Assembly (NCBI GenBank): GCA_946055715.1
Contig: CAMGGT010000017.1
Location: 1-8,704 of the forward strand
Reading direction: 5' to 3'
Source: an uncultured Clostridia bacterium
GTDB lineage: Bacteria > Bacillota > Clostridia > Oscillospirales > CAG-272
Length of the DNA stretch: 8,704 bases
Shown here: positions 4,748-8,704 of the stretch, piece by piece
Position numbering within the stretch: position 1 is the first letter of the stretch
How the letters are laid out: each line of letters opens with the position of its first letter
Position numbers and translations under genes: made by a program
The notes under the pieces: model-generated
What the model was told of the DNA's origin: nothing
Databases searched by the model: none
Seen by the model: the letters and a program-made list of their open reading frames with translations, nothing else

Positions 4748-6154
4748 TTGGGTGTGCTGTGGCAAACTCTCAAGGACGTCAAAAAACCGCGGGTGGCGAT
4801 ACTGGGGGCCGGTCTCTCCGGCAAGGCGGTGCTGGACTATCTGTCGCAGACCATCGCCCCGGTGCTGTCGGACCTTCGCGTTTCTCTGCGGGACGAAAAA
4901 GACCGCCCCTGCCCCGACTGGGCAAAAAACCGACCGTGGGTGGAGTGGCGCTGCGGCGAAAACTGGCTTTCCGATCTGTCGGAGACCATCCTCTTCCGCT
5001 CGCCGGGCATCCGCCCGGACCTGCCCGAACTGACCCGCGCCACTAAGGCCGGGGCGGTGATGACAAGCGAGATCGCCCTGCTGTGCCGCAACTGCCCGTC
5101 GCGCATCTATGCCGTCACCGGCAGTGACGGCAAGACCACGACCTCTGCCATGACCCACGCCGTTTTGCAGGCGGCCTGCGACGGCACCCACCGGGTGTAT
5201 CTGGGGGGCAACATCGGCCGTTCTCTGCTCTGCGACCTCCCCCACATGACCGCCTGTGACCGCGTGGTGCTGGAACTTTCCAGCTTTCAGCTCTGCGATT
5301 TTTATCCGCACACACGCGCCGCCGCGGTGCTGAACCTGACGGAAAACCACCTCAACTGGCACACCTCCATGGAAGAATACCGACAGGCAAAGGCACACAT
5401 CCTGCCCCATGCAAAGCGACGGGTGCTGTCGGCAGACGACCCGGCGACCCTGTCGATGGCACAGCCGGGCGACTGCCTGTTTTCCACCGAAATGCCCCCG
5501 GATGCGCTGTGGCAACAGTATGGCCGGCGGCCGCTGGTGTGCCTGTGCGAAGGCACGGTGTGCCTGTGTGAGAACGGAGAGACCACCCCCGTCTTTGCGG
5601 CGAAGGATCTGCCCTTGCCCGGGGTGCATCACCTGCGTGATGCCATGGCCGCCATGGGTCTTTTGTGGGGAGATGTTTCGCCCGAGGTCATGCGGGCGGG
5701 GTTGCTCTCTTTTCACGGCGTGCCCCACCGCATGCAAAAAGTGACCACCGTGGGCGGCGTTGTGTGCGTGGACAGCTCCATCGACACCACCCCCGCTCGC
5801 ACGGCCGCCACCCTTGCGGCCACGCCCGGCAGACCCACCGTCATCTGCGGCGGTTCCGATAAAGGCGTCTCCTACCTGCCGCTGGCCCGCGCGCTGATCG
5901 CACGGGCGGGGTGCGTGGTGCTGACCGGGCAGACAAGAGATGCCATCCGCCGGGCGCTGACGGAGGAGAACTGCCCGCCGGAGTTGCCCGTGGTGGTCTG
6001 CGAGGACTTTGAAGAAGCCGTGCGGGTGGCATTCTCGCTGACGCCGCCGGGCGAGACCTTGCTGCTCTCCCCCGCTTGCGCCAGTTTTGACCGCTTTGAA
6101 GACTATCGGGCGCGCAGTCGCCTGTTTTGCGAGACGGTGCGCCGCCTGCCTTAG
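4748..6154 (+). CDS. murD: UDP-N-acetylmuramoyl-L-alanine--D-glutamate ligase (MurD)
   Basis: MurD adds D-glutamate to UDP-MurNAc-L-alanine using ATP in the cytoplasm, the second amino-acid step of peptidoglycan precursor synthesis. The 468 residues from the TTG at 4748 match the usual 440-470; a start at 4580 would add 56 unconserved residues. The N-terminal UDP-binding fold begins VAILGAGLSGKAVLDYL (16-32). The central ATPase domain has the P-loop VTGSDGKTTT (123-132, K129), GGNIG (153-157), ELSSFQL (176-182, E176 for magnesium) and YRQAKAHIL with K215 at the carbamylated-lysine position. The C-terminal domain has FHGVPHRMQ (322-330), DSSIDTTPARTAATL (342-356), GGSDKG (368-373) and SPACASFDRF (441-450). 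Oddly, the usual HNxxN motif reads HHLRD (294-298), HRxE reads HRMQ, and a usual Asp reads Ser. It stands apart from other division and cell-wall genes. Confidence 0.9.
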   Translation: MGVLWQTLKDVKKPRVAILGAGLSGKAVLDYLSQTIAPVLSDLRVSLRDEKDRPCPDWAKNRPWVEWRCGENWLSDLSETILFRSPGIRPDLPELTRATKAGAVMTSEIALLCRNCPSRIYAVTGSDGKTTTSAMTHAVLQAACDGTHRVYLGGNIGRSLLCDLPHMTACDRVVLELSSFQLCDFYPHTRAAAVLNLTENHLNWHTSMEEYRQAKAHILPHAKRRVLSADDPATLSMAQPGDCLFSTEMPPDALWQQYGRRPLVCLCEGTVCLCENGETTPVFAAKDLPLPGVHHLRDAMAAMGLLWGDVSPEVMRAGLLSFHGVPHRMQKVTTVGGVVCVDSSIDTTPARTAATLAATPGRPTVICGGSDKGVSYLPLARALIARAGCVVLTGQTRDAIRRALTEENCPPELPVVVCEDFEEAVRVAFSLTPPGETLLLSPACASFDRFEDYRARSRLFCETVRRLP

Positions 6155-6417
6155 CCGCGGGCGGGCACACGGCGGTGCCGGAACGGCTATCCTTCCGGCG
6201 TCATAGGAAATACGCGGGCGGGCGCGGCAGACGCAAGACATGCCGCACGCCGCCCATCCGCACAAAAACATCTCTTCAACGCACATCCGTTCCGCCGCGG
6301 CAGAGGCATCTGACCGCGCCTTCTGCCGACCTGCGGCGCACCCTGCGCCTCATTCGATCTGCCCCCAATACGGACAAGCCAAAAACCGCCGGCAAGCTCT
6401 GCCGCAAAGGAATCATT
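6155..6417. other. murD-uvrC intergenic region with a hairpin at 6177-6199
   Basis: These 263 GC-rich bases hold no supported gene; the uvrC frame is open through them only because stops are rare in such sequence. GCCGGAA (6177-6183) pairs with TTCCGGC (6193-6199) around a nine-base loop. No T-run follows, so it is not a classic terminator; it could mark mRNA processing or stabilise an end. No convincing promoter hexamers precede uvrC, so co-transcription from the murD promoter is possible. Confidence 0.45.
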
Positions 6418-8292
6418 ATGCCATCTGAACGCATCCTCACATTGCGCCGCAAAGCGGCCTCGCTTCCCCTCTGCCCCGGCGTCTATCTGATGAAGGACGC
6501 GGAGGGCACGGTGATCTACGTGGGCAAATCGCGCCACCTCAAAAACCGCGTCTCCAGCTATTTTGCAGACACCGACCACGGCCCCAAGACCGCCCGCATG
6601 GTGTCGCGCGTGGCAGACTTTGACTATATTCTCTGTGACACGGAAATGGAGGCCCTCACCCTCGAAAATGTACTCATCAAGCAGTATACCCCCCGCTATA
6701 ACATCAAATTAAAGGACGCCAAGTCCTATCCCTACATCAAGATCACCACCGGCCCCTGGCCGCGCATTGAGGTCTCGCGCACCCGCCGCGAGGACGGGGC
6801 GGCCTACTTCGGCCCCTATCGCTCCTCTGCCACCGCCCATTCGGCCGCAGAGACGGTGTCTGCCATTTTTGCCCTGCCCGTGTGTCACCGCTCTTTTCCG
6901 CGGGACATCGGGCGGGAACGCCCCTGCCTGTACCGTCAGATGGGGCGCTGCTGTGCCCCCTGCGTGCCCGACATCAGCGAGGCGGACTACCGCGCGCTGA
7001 TGGCCTCTGCCCGCAAGGTATTTATGGGCAACACAAAAGAAGCAGAGGGCGAGTTGCGCCGCCGCATGTATGAAGCGTCGGAAGCCGAGCGGTTTGAGTT
7101 GGCGGCACGCTACCGCAACAGTCTGGAAGCCCTGGCGCAACTCTCCGAAAAACAGAAGGTGGTCACAAGCGAGCAGGACGAGCGGGATGTGTTTGCCCTG
7201 TATGAGGGGGATGTGTCGGGCGTGCTGGCGGTGCTGCAGATCCGGTGCGGCAAACTGATGTATAAAAACGAATATGTCTTTTCTGCGGGGGAACTCACGG
7301 GCGGCGGCGACATTGCCGCCCTGCTCTATGACTATTACAGCACGGCAGACCCGCCGCGCGAGATCCTCTTGGACCGCGAACTGGACGAAGAGTCTGCCGC
7401 CTCCCTCTCGGACTGGCTTTCGCAAAAGGCCAACCGCCGTGTGACCGTGCGCACCCCCAAGCGCGGCGACCTGAAGAAACTGTGCGACATGGCGGCAGAA
7501 AACGCCCGCCACCGCGCCGAAGCCCGCCGCGAAGCCGACACCAAGGCAGAGCGCACATTGGCGCGGTTGGCCATGCTGCTGGGGTTGGAGGTGCTGCCCG
7601 GCCGCATTGAGGCCTATGACATCTCCAACCTGGGCAACGAATACATCACCTGCTCGATGGTGGTCTACTGTGACGGCGTGCCCAAGCGCGCGGACTATCG
7701 CACCTTCCGCATCAAGACCACCGACGGTGCCGACGACTATGCCGCCATGCACGAGGCCCTCTCCCGCCGGCTGGCCCACATCGGGGACGGTTCGCCCTCT
7801 CTTGGCGAAGCCCCCGACCTCATCCTGCTGGACGGCGGCGTGGGGCATGTGCATACCGTGCGCCCCCTGGCCGACCGGCAGACCCCGCCTATCCCCGTCT
7901 TCGGTATGGTCAAAGACGACTTTCACAAGACCAGATGCCTCACCGACGGCGAAAGGGACATTTCCATCGCGGGGGAGCAGGGGCTGTTCGTCTTTATCTA
8001 CGGCATTCAGGAAGAGGTGCACCGCGTGGCCGTGCGCGGCATGATGGGGGCAAAACGCCGCACCCTCAAACACTCATCGCTTGAAAAGATCCCCGGCATC
8101 GGCCCCGCCAAAGCCGCCCTGCTGCTGAAGGTGTTCGGCACTCTTTCCGCCATACGGGAAGCGGATGTGGAGACCCTTTCATCTGCCAAGGGCATCACGC
8201 TGGCGGATGCGGTGCAGATCCACGCCTATTTTCAGAAACAAAAAGAGCAAAAAGATCAAAAACAGCAAAAACCCCCGTCGGGCAAGCCGTAA
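6418..8292 (+). CDS. uvrC: Excinuclease ABC subunit UvrC
   Basis: UvrC makes the 3' and 5' incisions at DNA lesions in nucleotide excision repair, working with UvrA and UvrB. The 624 residues are slightly above the usual 590-620. The ATG at 6418 follows AAAGGA (6406-6411) by six bases. The GIY-YIG nuclease is at the N-terminus: PGVYLMKDAEGTVIYVGKSR (20-39) with RVSSYF (44-49) and E83 in TLENVLIKQY. Cysteines 156, 170, 178 and 182 match the iron-sulfur ligand pattern known for UvrC. The UVR domain binding UvrB is about 213-243. The RNase H-like nuclease has the acidic residues D401 (YDISNLG) and D472 (LLDGGVGH) and H535 (EEVHRVAVR). Tandem helix-hairpin-helix motifs start at LEKIPGIGPAKAALLL (555-570). 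The protein ends in a low-complexity Lys/Gln tail (about 606-624). DGGVGH replaces the common DGGKGQ. Confidence 0.97.
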   Translation: MPSERILTLRRKAASLPLCPGVYLMKDAEGTVIYVGKSRHLKNRVSSYFADTDHGPKTARMVSRVADFDYILCDTEMEALTLENVLIKQYTPRYNIKLKDAKSYPYIKITTGPWPRIEVSRTRREDGAAYFGPYRSSATAHSAAETVSAIFALPVCHRSFPRDIGRERPCLYRQMGRCCAPCVPDISEADYRALMASARKVFMGNTKEAEGELRRRMYEASEAERFELAARYRNSLEALAQLSEKQKVVTSEQDERDVFALYEGDVSGVLAVLQIRCGKLMYKNEYVFSAGELTGGGDIAALLYDYYSTADPPREILLDRELDEESAASLSDWLSQKANRRVTVRTPKRGDLKKLCDMAAENARHRAEARREADTKAERTLARLAMLLGLEVLPGRIEAYDISNLGNEYITCSMVVYCDGVPKRADYRTFRIKTTDGADDYAAMHEALSRRLAHIGDGSPSLGEAPDLILLDGGVGHVHTVRPLADRQTPPIPVFGMVKDDFHKTRCLTDGERDISIAGEQGLFVFIYGIQEEVHRVAVRGMMGAKRRTLKHSSLEKIPGIGPAKAALLLKVFGTLSAIREADVETLSSAKGITLADAVQIHAYFQKQKEQKDQKQQKPPSGKP

Positions 8293-8528
8293 AGAGACAC
8301 ATTCTTCGCCTATTTACGCTTCTGCATACCCCAAAGTGCCGTGCAGGCAAACGCCACCCCTCCATCCTCCCGCCGCATGCCCGGCGCGTCCGTTTGGGGG
8401 CGAGAGACGGCTCTGCTTTTGCGCATGCGCTTCCCCATGCAAAAAACAACACACCATCACCTGCCGCCCCGCAACACAACCTTTCTGTCGGGCAAGACAG
8501 AAGGCGGAGACGGCCGAAAGGACAGCAT
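8293..8528. other. uvrC-rsmD intergenic region with a hairpin at 8481-8504
   Basis: These 236 bases carry no supported gene. CTTTCTGTC (8481-8489) pairs with GACAGAAGG (8496-8504) around a six-base loop, with one G-T pair, but no T-run follows. AGAG/CTCT (8405-8408, 8413-8416) precedes GCTTTT and is at most a weak terminator. GCGCATGCGC (8421-8430) is a perfect 10-bp palindrome. No convincing promoter is seen before rsmD. Confidence 0.4.
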
Positions 8529-8704
8529 ATGAGAATCATTACCGGCACCGCAAAAGGCACCCCCCTTGTCACCCTTGAGGGGGAAAGCACCCGCCCCACC
8601 TCCGAGCGGGCAAAGGAAGCCATTTTTTCTGCCCTGCATTTTGACCTGGAAGGGCGAGCCGTGCTTGACCTGTTTGCCGGCTCCGGCCAGATGGGGTTGG
8701 AAGC
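8529..8704 (+). CDS. rsmD: 16S rRNA (guanine(966)-N(2))-methyltransferase RsmD, 5' part only
   Basis: RsmD uses SAM to methylate N2 of G966 in 16S rRNA during 30S assembly. Only the first 58 full codons are in the window; the gene runs off the right edge without a stop. The start MRIITGTAKGTPL is the family's typical opening, followed by STRPTSERAKEAIFSAL (18-34), matching the conserved TRPTxxxxxEAxF region. VLDLFAGSGQMGLEA (45-59, the last residue only partly read) is SAM-binding motif I with the family's DLFAGSG signature. The catalytic NPPY motif would lie beyond the edge. The ATG at 8529 follows AAAGGA (8517-8522) by six bases. It lies 236 bases after uvrC on the same strand. The call rests on several family-specific motifs and is firm despite the truncation. 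Confidence 0.93.
   Translation, partial: MRIITGTAKGTPLVTLEGESTRPTSERAKEAIFSALHFDLEGRAVLDLFAGSGQMGLE

Noticed and set aside
4688..6286. 532-codon minus-strand frame opposite murD
   Set aside because: Length alone reflects GC bias; it has no start signal or domain and lies opposite a clear MurD.
6127..6417. 97-codon N-terminal extension of UvrC overlapping the end of murD
   Set aside because: ATG 6418 has a good ribosome site and gives the standard UvrC N-terminus; the upstream part is Arg/Pro-rich noise.
6709..8073. 454-codon minus-strand frame opposite uvrC
   Set aside because: It is a shadow frame opposite an unambiguous UvrC, without a ribosome site or domain signature.
8195..8623. Minus-strand frame across the uvrC end and rsmD start
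   Set aside because: It overlaps the clear RsmD start on the other strand and has no supporting signals.

Overview
The window reads as a stretch of GC-rich chromosome from a low-profile Firmicute, most likely a Clostridia lineage of the Oscillospiraceae/Ruminococcaceae kind. This is inferred from strong purine-rich Shine-Dalgarno sites, Bacillus-type promoters in AT-rich spacers, and Clostridia-like variants of MurD, UvrC and RsmD. No sequence search could be run, so the taxon is a guess. I found no tRNA, rRNA, CRISPR array, transposase or phage gene.

Layout. (1) 1-1669: a promoter overlapped by a GTATAC palindrome drives a TetR-family regulator and, overlapping it by 14 bases, a leucine-carboxyl-methyltransferase-family (PPM1/TcmP-like) SAM-dependent methyltransferase. 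(2) 1670-1937: a convergent non-coding spacer with a striking 26-bp near-perfect dyad and a 9-bp direct repeat. (3) 1938-4160: an AraC-family regulator on the minus strand, divergent from an FAD-dependent oxidoreductase of the FAD_oxidored (PF12831) type. Between them lie two 11-bp direct repeats exactly 21 bp apart, which look like AraC operator half-sites, plus a promoter for each direction and a terminator-shaped hairpin in the regulator's leader. The oxidoreductase ends in a good intrinsic terminator. (4) 4157-4747: a long spacer with nested inverted repeats, an exact consensus sigma-A promoter (TTGACA-N17-TATAAT) and a leader of about 170 nt with hairpins. (5) 4748-8704: housekeeping genes murD (probable TTG start), uvrC and the 5' part of rsmD, all on the plus strand and separated by gaps of 236-263 bp without convincing terminators.

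How they work together. The first two blocks are small self-contained regulator-plus-enzyme modules whose effectors and substrates cannot be read from sequence. The last block covers peptidoglycan precursor synthesis (MurD), nucleotide excision repair (UvrC) and 16S rRNA G966 methylation (RsmD). I see no clearly new multi-gene system. The best leads are the regulatory DNA: the 21-bp-spaced AraC site, the 26-bp dyad, the plus-strand terminator lying across the AraC leader, the structured intergenic element before murD and the possible murD attenuator, together with MurD's unusual ATP-site residues.
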